DNA of 64,000 nt. Source: Streptomyces albicerus. GTDB lineage: Bacteria; Actinomycetota; Actinomycetes; Streptomycetales; Streptomycetaceae. How positions within the stretch are numbered: position 1 is the first letter of the stretch; each line of letters begins with the position of its first letter. Shown here one piece after another: positions 25,959-35,678 of this stretch. The position numbers were made by a program, and so were the translations under genes. The DNA is taken from positions 37,633 through 101,632 of the forward strand of contig NZ_VWMY01000009.1 of NCBI RefSeq assembly GCF_008905045.1, written 5' to 3'. A model generated the notes under the pieces. It saw nothing but the letters and a program-made list of their open reading frames with translations. It had not been told where the DNA came from and did no database searches.

Positions 25959-26867
25959 ATGCCGTTCGCCGTCCGTGCCCTCTGCCTCGCCTCCGTCACT
26001 CTGCTGACCGTCGCCCCCACCGCGACGGCCGACGACGGCTGGTCCGTCGTGCCCTCGGCGGTCGGGCAGGACGGCCGCCCGTACTTCTACGCGGAGGGCG
26101 CGCCCGGCGCGGTCATGGAGGACACGGTCTCGGTGCTCAACCCGGGCGGAAAGCCGCTCACCGTACGGCTCCGGGGCGCCGATGCCGACAACAGCGAGAC
26201 CGGCGGACTGTCCGTGCGTGCGCGGGCGAGGGACACCGGTGCGTGGATCACCTTCGCCAGACGGACGGTGAAGATCCCGGCGCGCACGCGTGCGGACGTG
26301 CCGTTCACCATGAGCGTCCCGGTGGGCGCCACGCCCGGAGACCACCCCGGCGCGATCGTCGCGGAGGCGGGCGGCCGGTCCAAGGCCGTACGCGTCCATC
26401 TGCGGGTCGGCGGCCCGACCCTCTCCGCACTCACCGTCGAACACGTACGGGTCCACGCCGGCCGTATCTCGTACGAGCTGGTCAACCGCGGCACCACCGT
26501 GCTGACCCCGAAGCTCGCCGTACGCGCCGAGGGTCTGTTCGGCGAGGTGCTCGACCGCGCCCCGCGCACCCTGCCCGTCGAACTGCTCCCCGGCCGCCGC
26601 GTCACGCTCAGCGAACCCTGGCCCGATCCGCCCGCGCTCGACTCGGTCGACGTGAAGCTCACGGTCACGGCGGCGGGCGGGGCGCACGACGAGCAGGGCG
26701 CGTCGGCGCGGTTCGTGCCGTGGGGTGCGGTGGCGGGCACGGTCGGCGGGCTCGCGGTGTGTGCGGGCGGCGGCTACTGGTTCGTACGACGTCGTAGGCG
26801 GCCGCAGAAGAACGAGGTCGCCGAACAGCCGCGTACGGAAGTCGAGTTGACGGGAGCGGTGACGTGA
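25959..26867 (+). CDS. Exported DUF916/WxL-associated-like membrane protein
   Basis: A 302-residue protein: signal peptide (1-24), a beta-rich region of about 220 residues opening with DGWSVVPSAVGQDGRPYFYAE, one membrane helix near 258-278 and a basic tail (FVRRRRRPQK) inside. The pattern (YF-rich opening; NPGGKPLTVRL; PFTMSVPVGATPGDHPG) resembles DUF916-type proteins that accompany surface proteins in Gram-positives. It ends in a GTGA overlap with the next gene, so the pair is translationally coupled and probably forms a cell-surface complex. Confidence 0.75.
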   Translation: MPFAVRALCLASVTLLTVAPTATADDGWSVVPSAVGQDGRPYFYAEGAPGAVMEDTVSVLNPGGKPLTVRLRGADADNSETGGLSVRARARDTGAWITFARRTVKIPARTRADVPFTMSVPVGATPGDHPGAIVAEAGGRSKAVRVHLRVGGPTLSALTVEHVRVHAGRISYELVNRGTTVLTPKLAVRAEGLFGEVLDRAPRTLPVELLPGRRVTLSEPWPDPPALDSVDVKLTVTAAGGAHDEQGASARFVPWGAVAGTVGGLAVCAGGGYWFVRRRRRPQKNEVAEQPRTEVELTGAVT

Positions 26868-28066
26868 GCGGCAAAGTGCGGATTCCGGTGCTGGTAGTGG
26901 TGCTCGCGCTCGTCCTGTTCCCGCTGGCGGGGGCGGGCGCCTCCGCGGCGGAGAAGGGGAAACAGAAGGTCGAACTGTCCAAGTCCCAGGCGGGGACGGG
27001 CGGTTCGATCACCGTGAGCGGGACCGGATGGCGGCCGAACGCCCTCCTCATGATGCTGATCTGCGGCCAGTCCTCGACCGACCGAGGCGTGATCGGCGGG
27101 ACCAACTCCTGTGCCAACGCGGACGGCAGGGCCGTCACCACCGACGCGAAGGGCACGTTCAGCAAGAAGCTGCCGGTCGCCGAGCCGCCCAAACCGTGCC
27201 CCTGCGTGGTGCATGTCGCCACGGTAACCGGGGAGAAGGCGGAGGCCGACGCCCCGTTCCTGGTCGCCGGGCACGAAGTCGAACCGCTGCCGAAGCAGAA
27301 CACCAGCGGGCGGCTCTCGGTGCTCACCGACACCCGGCTCGACGGGTCGAGCGGCCTGCTGACCTGGTTCGGCGCGCCGCCGTCCCGCAAGCTCGTCTTC
27401 ACCGTCGGCAACGTCGGCACCACCGCCGTCAAGAATCCCGTCTTCCAAGTCGGCACCTCCCACGGCGTGTTCGCCCCGCAGTGGGAGGAACAGCAGTGGC
27501 GCGGCACCATCGGGCCGGGCAAGAAGGCACGCATCACCCTGCCGGTCGAGCTGACGGCCGGTGCGCACGGCGACTACACGGTCTCGCTGAAGTTCGGCGG
27601 CAAGGTGCTCGCCGAGCAGCCGTGGGGCGTGGGGCGCCCGTGGGGCGTGACGCTCTTCTGGATCCTGGTGGGTGTCGTCGTACCGGCCGCACTGTTCCGG
27701 ATCGGGATGGCCGTGGTGGACCGGGTGCGGCCGCGGAGGTCCTCCGGACGCGGCGGGAGCTTCGGCGCCGGCCGTGCCGGGCGCCCGGGGCGTCCCGGCC
27801 GCGGCGCGCACGGCGTGCGGCGTGGGGGACTGCGGCTGCCCGAAGTCACCGTAAAGCTACCGAAGTTGAGCCTTCCGTCGGCGCTCACGCCATCGAACGC
27901 CACAGCCGATGCCGAAGCCGATGCCGACCGCGGCACCCCTGCTCGTACGACTCCGACCCTGCCCTGGTTCACCCCCGACAGCGATCCGGGGGCACCCGAG
28001 GCCGATCAGCTCTCCGCACCGCACGAGAACAGTCCGACGACCCCCACCAGGAAGGGAAACACGTGA
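26864..28066 (+). CDS. Exported membrane protein with neocarzinostatin-like domain
   Basis: A 400-residue protein with a signal peptide (1-28). An Ig-like domain opens VELSKSQAGTGGSITVSGTG, a pattern shared with the neocarzinostatin-like fold, and carries cysteines ICGQ, NSCAN and PCPC. A second beta domain follows (about 145-250), then one membrane helix (TLFWILVGVVVPAALF). A 130-residue basic, Arg/Gly-rich and Pro/Thr-rich cytoplasmic tail ends the protein. It overlaps its upstream (GTGA) and downstream (GTGA) neighbours by four bases. No chromophore-binding or toxin role should be inferred from the fold. Confidence 0.72.
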   Translation: MSGKVRIPVLVVVLALVLFPLAGAGASAAEKGKQKVELSKSQAGTGGSITVSGTGWRPNALLMMLICGQSSTDRGVIGGTNSCANADGRAVTTDAKGTFSKKLPVAEPPKPCPCVVHVATVTGEKAEADAPFLVAGHEVEPLPKQNTSGRLSVLTDTRLDGSSGLLTWFGAPPSRKLVFTVGNVGTTAVKNPVFQVGTSHGVFAPQWEEQQWRGTIGPGKKARITLPVELTAGAHGDYTVSLKFGGKVLAEQPWGVGRPWGVTLFWILVGVVVPAALFRIGMAVVDRVRPRRSSGRGGSFGAGRAGRPGRPGRGAHGVRRGGLRLPEVTVKLPKLSLPSALTPSNATADAEADADRGTPARTTPTLPWFTPDSDPGAPEADQLSAPHENSPTTPTRKGNT

Positions 28067-29478
28067 GTACGCAACGGAGAGTCCGGCCGGGAGCCCGACC
28101 GAGAGGCGGCCGGAGAGCGAGCGCGGCCGGGGTCGCGATGATGTTCGGCGGTGCGGGAGTCCTGCTGGGCGTGGCCGCGGCGCCGGCCCAGGCCGCCGAG
28201 GTGTCGTACGCGACCGAGTGCGTACCGCCCGCGATCTCCGGACTGCCGCCGGTCCAGGGCACCACGAAGGTGGAGATCAGCGCGCCCGCCGAGGCGAAGG
28301 TCGGGGACGAGGTGGAGATCACCTGGAAGTTCGTCCAGGCCGCCTCCAAGAACCCCGACGTCCTCGACCTGGAGAAGGACACGGTCAAGCCGACCGGGAC
28401 GCTGAAGGCGGGCGGCGCGCAGAGCGGGAACATCGCGATGGAGGGGCCGCGGGAGAACCCCGCCATCCCGAAGAACAGCGCCATGAAGCTGTCCGACATG
28501 AAGGGCAAGCTGAAACTCACGGCCGCGGGTGATGTGTCGCTGACTCCTGACGCGTACAACATCAACGTCAGCAAGCCGGTGTCGACGGACACGAAGTGCA
28601 CGCCGAAGGAGACGGTGAAGTCGGCGGCGACGATCAAGGTGAGCGAGGCCGGGGGTGGCCCCGGCGGGACCACGGGCGGTCTGCCGACGTTGCCCACCGG
28701 TGTGCCGACGGGCCTGCCGACGGGGTCGGCGTCCGCCACGCCGAGTGCCAGTGCGAGTGAGACCGGCACGTCCGGTGGCAGTGCCGCCGGGGGATCGGAC
28801 ACGGGCGGGTCGAGCACGGGTGGATCGGGAGGCCAGACCGACTTCACCGGTGAGGAAGTCGAGATCCCCTACGCATGCAAGACGCCGATCGGGGACAAGA
28901 ACGCGACCTCTCCCGTGCAGATCAACGCCAAGAAGGACGGCGGGAGTTACGGCCTCACCGTCCAGTTCAAGGGGTCCGTGATGGACAGCCCCGCCGACAT
29001 TCCGGCGGACTCGGTCAAGCCGTCGATGGAGGTCGCCCTGGGCGGTGCCGACAAGGGCACGGTCCATGTCGAAGGGCCGACGAACTCCAAGCCGATCAAG
29101 AGCGGGGATCCGATGGTGATTCCCGATCTGACGGGTACGTACAAGCCGGGGGCGGACGGGAAGTCGACGCTTTCGCCCGGTGTGCTGACGGTGAAGGCGC
29201 TCGGCACGACCACGACGTGTACGCCGACCAAGTCCGCGGTGTCGCTGACGCTGGACACGTCGGCGCAGGAGGGTGGCGCGGCGGGTGGCTCCGCCGGTGG
29301 AGCAGGTTCTGGTTCCGGTACGTCGGGCAGTGGCGGGTCCGGTGGTGGGCTCGCTGACACGGGGGCCGACGACAGTGGTGTGCTGCGGGCGCTCGGGCTT
29401 GTTGCCGGGACCGCGATTCTGCTGGGTGGGGCCGTGTTCACCTTTATGCCGCGGCGTCACGCTTCGCGTAGGACGTAG
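28063..29478 (+). CDS. Two-domain surface protein with LADTG sortase signal
   Basis: A 471-residue exported protein. The signal peptide ends near residue 43 (APAQAAE). Two related domains follow: domain 1 at about 45-190 (YATECVPP ... TKCTPKE) and domain 2 at about 265-395 (YACKTPIGDKNA ... TTTCTPTKS), joined by a Ser/Thr/Gly-rich linker. Domain 2 closely matches the protein at 25205-25909. The C-terminus has LADTG, a hydrophobic helix and RRHASRR, an LAXTG signal of the type used by chaplin-class sortases. The GTG start overlaps the preceding stop and has AGGAAGGG upstream. Confidence 0.85.
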   Translation: MSTQRRVRPGARPRGGRRASAAGVAMMFGGAGVLLGVAAAPAQAAEVSYATECVPPAISGLPPVQGTTKVEISAPAEAKVGDEVEITWKFVQAASKNPDVLDLEKDTVKPTGTLKAGGAQSGNIAMEGPRENPAIPKNSAMKLSDMKGKLKLTAAGDVSLTPDAYNINVSKPVSTDTKCTPKETVKSAATIKVSEAGGGPGGTTGGLPTLPTGVPTGLPTGSASATPSASASETGTSGGSAAGGSDTGGSSTGGSGGQTDFTGEEVEIPYACKTPIGDKNATSPVQINAKKDGGSYGLTVQFKGSVMDSPADIPADSVKPSMEVALGGADKGTVHVEGPTNSKPIKSGDPMVIPDLTGTYKPGADGKSTLSPGVLTVKALGTTTTCTPTKSAVSLTLDTSAQEGGAAGGSAGGAGSGSGTSGSGGSGGGLADTGADDSGVLRALGLVAGTAILLGGAVFTFMPRRHASRRT

Positions 29479-29515
29479 GACGCCGTAGGGGAGCATCGCG
29501 GGGAACTGCGGGCCG

Positions 29516-29563
29516 GCTGTGGCTGGTCGCGCAGTTCCCCGCGCCCCTGAAGGGGCGCCCTCA
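29516..29563 (-). repeat. Dispersed intergenic repeat, family I (copy 2, reverse)
   Basis: Reverse copy of the element at 4553-4609 (ggctggtcgcgcagttcccc, then the ggggcgc hairpin arms). It fills the gap between the convergent surface-protein and peptide-transporter genes and may serve as their terminator. Confidence 0.75.
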
Positions 29564-31057
29564 GTGGACGTCGCCCATCAGTGACTTGACCTTGTTGCGG
29601 TACATGTAGACCGCCACGCCGGCGATCACGGCGAGTGTGGCCTCCACGGCGACGATGCTCATCTTGTTGAGGTCGACGCCCGCGATGGAGAGGAGGCCGG
29701 TCGTGGCGTCGCCGGCGGTGACGGCGAGGAACCAGACGCCCATCATCTGAGAGGCGTACTTCGCGGGAGCCATCTTCGTGGTGACGGAGAGGCCGACCGG
29801 GGAGAGCGTCAGCTCACCGACGGTCTGCACGAAGTAGATCGCGACCAGCCACATCGCCGCCGCCTTGTGACCGCCGTCGACGATCGACAGCGGGGCGAGG
29901 AAGAGGAAGAAGGACGCGCCGACCAGGACCAGGCCCGACGAGAACTTCACGATCGTGCTCGGCTCCTTGCCGCGCTTGTTCAGCGCCAGCCAGAACCAGG
30001 CGAAGACCGGGGCCAGCGCCATGATCAGCACCGGGTTCACCGACTGGTACCAGGAGACCGGGAACGTCCAGCCGAGGACGCTGTTGTCGGCCGAGCTGTC
30101 GGCGAAGATCGACAGGGTCGAACCGCCCTGGTCGTAGATCATCCAGAAGACGGCCGCGGCGACGAAGAACCAGATGTACGCGGACATCTTCGACTGCTCG
30201 GCGCCGTCCAGGTCCTTGTCGCGCTTGATGCGCGCCAGCACCATGACCGGGATGATCACGCCGAGGAGGGTCAGCGGGACCAGGATCCAGTTCAGGGTGT
30301 AGTGGCCGGAGAAGCCGACGATCGCGTAGAAGACCACGGCGATGCCCGCCCAGATCGCGGCCTTGCGCAGCGTCGAGGCCTTCTCCGCGGCGGACAGCGG
30401 CGTCGGTACGACACTGGAGCGCGTGTCGAGATGACGGCTGCCGATCAGGAACTGGCCGAGGCCGAGCGCCATGCCGAGCGCGGCGAGCGCGAAGCCCAGG
30501 TGCCAGTTGACGTTCTCGCCGACCGTGCCGATGATCAGCGGCGCGGCGAACGCGCCGAGGTTGATGCCCATGTAGAAGACCGTGAAGCCACCGTCGCGGC
30601 GCGGGTCGTCCGGGCCGTCGTAGAGGTGGCCGACCATCGTCGAGATGTTGGCCTTCAGCAGACCGGAACCGATCGCGACCAGGCCGAGGCCCGCGTAGAA
30701 GGTGCCCGACGAGGGCAGGGCCAGCGTCAGGTGGCCGAGCATGATCACCGCGCCGGCGACGGCGACGGTCTTGCGGGGACCCCAGACCCGGTCGCCGAAC
30801 CAGCCGCCGGGCAGGGCGAGCAGGTAGACGAGCGAGACGTACACGGAGTAGATCGCGGTCGCGGTGGCCGCGTTGAGGTGGAGGCCGCCCGGTGCCACCA
30901 GGTAGAGCGGGAGGAGGGCGCGCATGCCGTAGTAGGAGAAGCGCTCCCACATCTCGGTCATGAAAAGTGTGGCCAGTCCGCGGGGGTGGCCGAAGAAGGT
31001 CTTCTCGGTGCCGGGGGTGCCCGGGGAGACCGAGTCCTTCGTCAGGCTGGACGCCAT
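29561..31057 (-). CDS. POT-family proton-coupled oligopeptide transporter
   Basis: A 498-residue transporter with about 14 membrane segments. It has the signature ExxERFxYY in EMWERFSYYGMRALL near residue 35, and the second signature around NISTMVGHLY and FTVFYMGINLGAFAAPLI. It imports di- and tripeptides with protons. The ATG at 31057 has AAGGA six bases upstream; the open frame continues into the 5' gap but lacks support. It is divergent from draR, the same arrangement as in S. coelicolor. Confidence 0.93.
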   Translation of the reverse strand: MASSLTKDSVSPGTPGTEKTFFGHPRGLATLFMTEMWERFSYYGMRALLPLYLVAPGGLHLNAATATAIYSVYVSLVYLLALPGGWFGDRVWGPRKTVAVAGAVIMLGHLTLALPSSGTFYAGLGLVAIGSGLLKANISTMVGHLYDGPDDPRRDGGFTVFYMGINLGAFAAPLIIGTVGENVNWHLGFALAALGMALGLGQFLIGSRHLDTRSSVVPTPLSAAEKASTLRKAAIWAGIAVVFYAIVGFSGHYTLNWILVPLTLLGVIIPVMVLARIKRDKDLDGAEQSKMSAYIWFFVAAAVFWMIYDQGGSTLSIFADSSADNSVLGWTFPVSWYQSVNPVLIMALAPVFAWFWLALNKRGKEPSTIVKFSSGLVLVGASFFLFLAPLSIVDGGHKAAAMWLVAIYFVQTVGELTLSPVGLSVTTKMAPAKYASQMMGVWFLAVTAGDATTGLLSIAGVDLNKMSIVAVEATLAVIAGVAVYMYRNKVKSLMGDVH

Positions 31058-31560
31058 GGTCGTTCCTTGCTGGTCGGGACGCGCTTCGCTGGGGGAGAGT
31101 GCGCGCCCGTGGGGGGAGGCGGCCGGCACCGGCGGAACGGCCGTCCGCCCCACGCCCACGGGGAGTCCGCTCCGGGTCTCGGAGCGGTGGACGGCGACCA
31201 CCGGGATCCACGCCCCGCACGCGTCCTCGCGCTCGGGGCCCGGCCACAGGTCATTCCTTTCAAGGCCGGCGAGTGCCGGCCCGCACACAAAAGAGACCTT
31301 CAGCGTCACGTCGCAGCCAAAGGTCCCTGCGTGGTGCTACAGGCGTCCGGTCACCATAAGGCCACACCGCATGTCAATGCGGCATATGGCACGACTTGAG
31401 AGATGGATCACAGGTATGGATGGAACTATGCACCTGAATCGAAGGTCGTTCATAGATTTTCATCCCTGAGTCACAGGGTCGCATGGTCGGAGATGTGAGT
31501 GCGGACCACAGGTGTCGATCACCCTCACTGCACTGGTCCGCAGCGGACTACCATCACTTC
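31058..31560. other. 503-base divergent intergenic region (transporter/draR)
   Basis: No credible gene. It holds a short inverted repeat ccgcat-gtca-atgcgg at 31368-31383 and a minus-strand TTGACA overlapping it (31379-31374). That could be the -35 of the peptide-transporter promoter, but no clean -10 follows. An AT-richer stretch runs from 31370 to 31470 and is the likely promoter zone for both genes. Confidence 0.4.
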
Positions 31561-32238
31561 ATGACCCGAGTACTGCTCGCCGAGGACGACGCGTCCATCT
31601 CGGAGCCCCTGGCCCGCGCCCTGCGCCGGGAGGGGTACGAGGTTGAGGTACGCGAGGACGGACCCACCGCGCTCGACGCGGGTATCCAGGGCGGCATCGA
31701 TCTGGTCGTGCTCGACCTCGGGCTGCCCGGGATGGACGGTCTGGAGGTGGCCCGGCGGCTGCGCGCCGAAGGCCACACCATCCCGATCCTCATCCTGACC
31801 GCGCGTGCCGACGAGGTGGACACCGTCGTCGGCCTGGACGCGGGCGCCGACGACTACGTCACCAAGCCGTTCCGCCTCGCCGAGCTGCTGGCCCGCGTCC
31901 GGGCCCTGCTGCGGCGCGGCGCCGCCGAACCGCAGCAGCCGCCCGCCACACACGGGGTGCGCATCGACGTCGAGTCGCACCGCGCGTGGATGGGTGACGA
32001 GGAGCTCCAGCTCACGGCCAAGGAGTTCGACCTGCTGCGGGTCCTTGTCCGGGATGCCGGGCGGGTCGTCACGCGCGACCAGCTGATGCGCGAGGTCTGG
32101 GACACCACGTGGTGGTCGTCCACCAAGACGCTCGACATGCATATCTCCTGGCTGCGCAAGAAGTTGGGCGACGATGCGGCCAACCCTCGGTATATCGCGA
32201 CGGTACGAGGTGTGGGTTTCCGCTTCGAGAAGAGCTAG
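31561..32238 (+). CDS. draR: OmpR-family response regulator DraR
   Basis: A 225-residue response regulator. The receiver domain (1-118) has the acidic pair in LLAEDDAS, the phospho-Asp in LVVLDLGLPG (about D51), Thr in ILTARAD and the lysine in YVTKPF. A winged-helix DNA-binding domain (about 130-223) ends with the ARNPRYI-like NPRYIATVRGVGFRF. It forms a pair with the histidine kinase gene 175 bases downstream. Placement next to the POT transporter and gtrA-purK matches draR/draK of S. coelicolor, which influences antibiotic production under nitrogen-rich conditions. The start ATG at 31561 gives the standard receiver N-terminus. Confidence 0.9.
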   Translation: MTRVLLAEDDASISEPLARALRREGYEVEVREDGPTALDAGIQGGIDLVVLDLGLPGMDGLEVARRLRAEGHTIPILILTARADEVDTVVGLDAGADDYVTKPFRLAELLARVRALLRRGAAEPQQPPATHGVRIDVESHRAWMGDEELQLTAKEFDLLRVLVRDAGRVVTRDQLMREVWDTTWWSSTKTLDMHISWLRKKLGDDAANPRYIATVRGVGFRFEKS

Positions 32239-32302
32239 GCAGTTGGCGCCGGGCTGCGCGTCATCGCCGTTGTGCCTTGTGACGGGTGTGCGGCTGCCGC
32301 TC

Positions 32303-32355
32303 CGTTGTGGCTGGTCGCGCAGTTCCCCGCGCCCCTTACGGGGCGGGGCGCCCCG
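32303..32355 (-). repeat. Dispersed intergenic repeat, family I (copy 3, reverse)
   Basis: Sequence ttgtggctggtcgcgcagtt, ccccgcgcccctt, then a ggggcggggcgcccc hairpin. It lies between draR and draK, so the two may not be simply co-transcribed through it. Confidence 0.75.
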
Positions 32356-32413
32356 AACCCGGTAGCACCGTGCGCGGGGCACACTGGTCGTATTCATCTG
32401 CCCGGAGGGCCCC

Positions 32414-33688
32414 GTGCGTCGCCGTCTCATCAACTCCACGCTGGCCGTCGTGCTGGTCGTGATCGCCGTGTTCGGTGTCTCGCTCGTCATCGTGGAGACC
32501 CGCACGATCAGCAACAGTGCCCAGGAGCGGGTGGAGCTGGAGGCGGCGCGGCTGGCCAGCATCGTGGACAGCCGGCTCCTCGGTTCGGGCACCGTCGACG
32601 CGGAGGTACTCGAGGACCAGGTCACGCAGGACCGCTACGCCGTGATCCGGATCCCGGGGGAGCGGGCCATCGAGGTCGGCGTCAAGCCCACCGGTGACGT
32701 CATCCGCGGCGAGGCCGAGGGCGAGGAGGGCGAGACCGTCATCGTCCAGGAGCCCCGCTCGTCGGTGACCCGCGAGGTCGGCCGCACGCTGCTGATCATC
32801 GGGCTGGTGGCGCTGCTCGCGGTGATCGCCGCCGTGCTCCTCGCGGTGCGCCAGGCCAACCGGCTCGCCTCCCCGCTGACCGACCTCGCCGAGACCGCCG
32901 AGCGGCTCGGCTCGGGGGATCCGCGGCCGCGCCACAAGCGGTACGGCGTCCCGGAGCTGGACCGGGTCGCGGACGTCCTGGACAGCTCCGCCGAGCGCAT
33001 CGCCCGGATGCTGACGGCCGAGCGCCGCCTGGCGGCCGACGCCTCGCACCAGCTGCGTACGCCGCTGACCGCCCTGTCCATGCGGCTGGAGGAGATCACC
33101 CTCACCGACGACCCGGACACGGTGAAGGAGGAGGCGACCATCGCGCTGGGCCAGGTCGAGCGGCTCACGGATGTGGTCGAACGGCTCCTGACGAACTCCC
33201 GCGACCCGCGCACCGGCTCCGCCGTCACCTTCGATCTCGACGAGGTCATCAAGCAGCAGCTCGCGGAGTGGCGCCCGGCCTACCGCAACGCGGGCCGCGC
33301 GATCGTCACCTCGGGCAAGCACCACCTCCGGGCCGTCGGGACGCCCGGAGCCGTGGCCCAGGTCCTTGCCGCGCTGATCGAGAACTCCCTGATGCACGGC
33401 GGTGGCACGGTCGCCCTGCGCACCCGCGTCACGGGCAACCAGGCTGTGATCGAAGTCACCGACGAGGGTCCCGGTGTTCCGGCCGATCTGGGCGCCCGTA
33501 TCTTCGAGCGGGCCATCAGCGGCCGCAACTCCACGGGCATCGGCCTCGCCGTGGCCCGCGACCTCGCGGAGGCCGACGGGGGCCGCCTCGAGATGCTCCA
33601 GGCCCAGCCCCCGGTCTTCGGCCTGTTCCTGTCGCGTACGCCGCTGAAGCGGCCGCAGACGGGAGAGGAACCGGAGACGGTCAGATAG
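32414..33688 (+). CDS. draK: Sensor histidine kinase DraK
   Basis: A 424-residue membrane kinase. A first helix (residues 8-27), an extracellular sensor loop of about 80 residues rich in charged residues, and a second helix (about 121-145) are followed by HAMP, then the H-box ASHQLRTPLTAL, the N-box ALIENSLMHGG, the G1 box VTDEGPGVP and the G2 box STGIGLAVARDL. It should phosphorylate DraR. The GTG at 32414 follows GGAGGG. The sensor loop has many Glu/Asp, consistent with pH or ion sensing proposed for the family, but the ligand is not readable here. Confidence 0.9.
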   Translation: MRRRLINSTLAVVLVVIAVFGVSLVIVETRTISNSAQERVELEAARLASIVDSRLLGSGTVDAEVLEDQVTQDRYAVIRIPGERAIEVGVKPTGDVIRGEAEGEEGETVIVQEPRSSVTREVGRTLLIIGLVALLAVIAAVLLAVRQANRLASPLTDLAETAERLGSGDPRPRHKRYGVPELDRVADVLDSSAERIARMLTAERRLAADASHQLRTPLTALSMRLEEITLTDDPDTVKEEATIALGQVERLTDVVERLLTNSRDPRTGSAVTFDLDEVIKQQLAEWRPAYRNAGRAIVTSGKHHLRAVGTPGAVAQVLAALIENSLMHGGGTVALRTRVTGNQAVIEVTDEGPGVPADLGARIFERAISGRNSTGIGLAVARDLAEADGGRLEMLQAQPPVFGLFLSRTPLKRPQTGEEPETVR

Positions 33689-33758
33689 TCGGGGCCGGGC
33701 AGGGCGGATCAGGTAGCCGGGTGCAGGGCGGAACGGGTGGCCGGGTGCAGGGCGGAAC
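33689..33758 (+). repeat. 24-base tandem repeat after draK
   Basis: Two near-identical units of 24 bases (33712-33735 and 33736-33759; core gccgggtgcagggcggaac), with a degenerate third unit from 33690. They lie in the short gap between the convergent draK and gtrA-type genes. Confidence 0.6.
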
Positions 33759-33763
33759 AGCGC

Positions 33764-34324
33764 TCAGCGCACGCGCTGGAACTGCCGGGTCGGGCGGTCC
33801 TCCTGCAGGTACGCCCGCGGCTGCTCCAGGAACGATTCCGCACTGGCCACGGCCTCACGGGCGGGCAGTGAGCGAAAAACCCAGGTGCGGTACGACCAGA
33901 AGCGGAAGAGGGTCGCGATACCGATGCCGACGAACTTGAAGACGTTGCTGGCCAGCGGGCTGTCGAGCCCCAGGCCGTAGGTGGCGGCGTAGAGGAAGCC
34001 GTTCTCGATGACGAGGCCGATCGCGCTGAACAGCGCGAACAGCATCAGTTCCTTGGTGCGGCCGCTCTTGTCGCGATCGCGGTACGTGAAGTACCGGAAA
34101 CCGATGTAGTTCGACACGATCGCGACCACCGTGGCGATCACACTGGCGCGCACGACCTGCAGATCCGTGGTACTGCGCACCAGGTTGAACGCGACCAGGT
34201 TGACGAGCAGACCGGCCCCACCGACCGCGCCGAACTTGGCGACTTCCTTGGTCAGCCGGTCGATTCGCTGGCGTACGGCGCTGGGCGGTCTGGCATGAGC
34301 CCTGCGTTTACCACCTTTGCCCAT
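33764..34324 (-). CDS. GtrA-family membrane protein
   Basis: About 186 residues with four membrane segments; FGAVGGAGLLVNLVAFNLV and VVAIVSNYIGFRYFTYRDR are typical of GtrA proteins. These are implicated in moving lipid-linked sugars or in teichoic-acid and cell-wall glycosylation. In-frame starts exist at 34360 (GAAGG 9 bases upstream) and 34369 (TTG). I report the ATG at 34324 conservatively. It is divergent from purK, and the longer starts come close to the purK promoter region. Confidence 0.85.
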   Translation of the reverse strand: MGKGGKRRAHARPPSAVRQRIDRLTKEVAKFGAVGGAGLLVNLVAFNLVRSTTDLQVVRASVIATVVAIVSNYIGFRYFTYRDRDKSGRTKELMLFALFSAIGLVIENGFLYAATYGLGLDSPLASNVFKFVGIGIATLFRFWSYRTWVFRSLPAREAVASAESFLEQPRAYLQEDRPTRQFQRVR

Positions 34325-34517
34325 GGTGTCGCCCAGCCCCCGTCTCGTCGGATACGTCATTTTCGTCAACCTTCGTCGACTCAGCCATGCTAACCAGCGG
34401 CTCCCTTCGGCGCCTGTGTTGGCCTACAAGATGTGGCCGGGATGTGATGAACATGCGGAACTTTCGATGATCATGCGTGCGACGGAGGCTGCCCTGTATG
34501 GCCGATACCCTGGGGGT

Positions 34518-35678
34518 GTGACGTTCCCGGTAGTCGGCATGGTCGGCGGGGGGCAGCTCGCTCGTATGACACACGAGGCGGGCATCCCGCTCGGCATCAA
34601 GTTCAAGCTCCTCAGTGACACCCCCCAGGATTCCGCGGCGCAGGTGGTCAGCGATGTCGTCATCGGCGACTACCGCGACCTCGACACGCTGCGTGCCTTC
34701 GCGCGGGGCTGCGACGTGATCACCTTCGATCACGAACACGTACCCACCGAGCATCTGCGGGCACTGGAGGCGGACGGCATTCCCGTACGCCCCGGGTCCG
34801 ACGCGCTCGTCCACGCCCAGGACAAGGGCGTGATGCGCGCGAAGCTCGACGAGATCGGCGTGCCGTGCCCGCGGCACCGGATCGTGAGCGATCCGAAGGA
34901 CGTGGCCGCGTTCGCGGCGGAAGGGCTCCCTGAGGGAGCCGAGGGGGACGGCTTCCCGGTCGTCCTCAAGACCGTCCGCGGCGGCTACGACGGCAAGGGC
35001 GTGTGGGTCGTACGGTCCGTGGCGGACGCCGAGGACCCCTTCCGCGCCGGAGTCCCGGTCCTCGCCGAGGAGAAGGTCGACTTCGTACGGGAGCTGGCCG
35101 CCGACGTCGTACGGTCGCCGCACGGCCAGGCCGTCGCGTACCCCGTCGTCGAGTCCCAGCAGGTCGACGGCGTCTGCGACACGGTGATCGCGCCCGCGCC
35201 CGGTATCTCCGACGTGCTCGCGCTCCAGGCCGAGGAACTGGCCCTGCGCATCGCGAAGGAACTCGGCGTCGTCGGCCACCTCGCCGTCGAGCTCTTCGAG
35301 ACCCGCGACGGCCGGATTCTGGTGAACGAGCTGGCGATGCGCCCGCACAATTCCGGCCACTGGACCCAGGACGGTGCGATCACCTCCCAGTTCGCCAACC
35401 ACGTCCGCGCGGTCCTGGACCTGCCGCTGGGCGACCCGCGCCCGCGCGCGAAGTGGACGGTCATGGTGAACGTCCTGGGGGGCGACTACCCCGACATGTA
35501 CTCCGCGTACCTGCACTGCATGGCCCGCGACCCGCAGCTCAAGATCCACATGTATGGAAAGGACGTGAAGCCCGGCCGCAAGGTGGGCCACGTCAACACC
35601 TACGGCGACGACCTGGAAGACGTCCTTGAGCGTGCCCGTCACGCAGCCGGTTACCTGAGAGGCACGATCACCGAATGA
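34518..35678 (+). CDS. purK: N5-carboxyaminoimidazole ribonucleotide synthase
   Basis: A 386-residue ATP-grasp enzyme that makes N5-CAIR from AIR, bicarbonate and ATP in purine synthesis. The N-terminus [13 protein letters not shown] matches PurK. ATP-grasp landmarks are [23 protein letters not shown] and [16 protein letters not shown]. The GTG start at 34518 gives the standard N-terminus and lies about 10 bases after a TANNNT-like gataccct, so the transcript may be nearly leaderless. It overlaps purE by four bases (ATGA). Confidence 0.95.
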   Translation: MTFPVVGMVGGGQLARMTHEAGIPLGIKFKLLSDTPQDSAAQVVSDVVIGDYRDLDTLRAFARGCDVITFDHEHVPTEHLRALEADGIPVRPGSDALVHAQDKGVMRAKLDEIGVPCPRHRIVSDPKDVAAFAAEGLPEGAEGDGFPVVLKTVRGGYDGKGVWVVRSVADAEDPFRAGVPVLAEEKVDFVRELAADVVRSPHGQAVAYPVVESQQVDGVCDTVIAPAPGISDVLALQAEELALRIAKELGVVGHLAVELFETRDGRILVNELAMRPHNSGHWTQDGAITSQFANHVRAVLDLPLGDPRPRAKWTVMVNVLGGDYPDMYSAYLHCMARDPQLKIHMYGKDVKPGRKVGHVNTYGDDLEDVLERARHAAGYLRGTITE

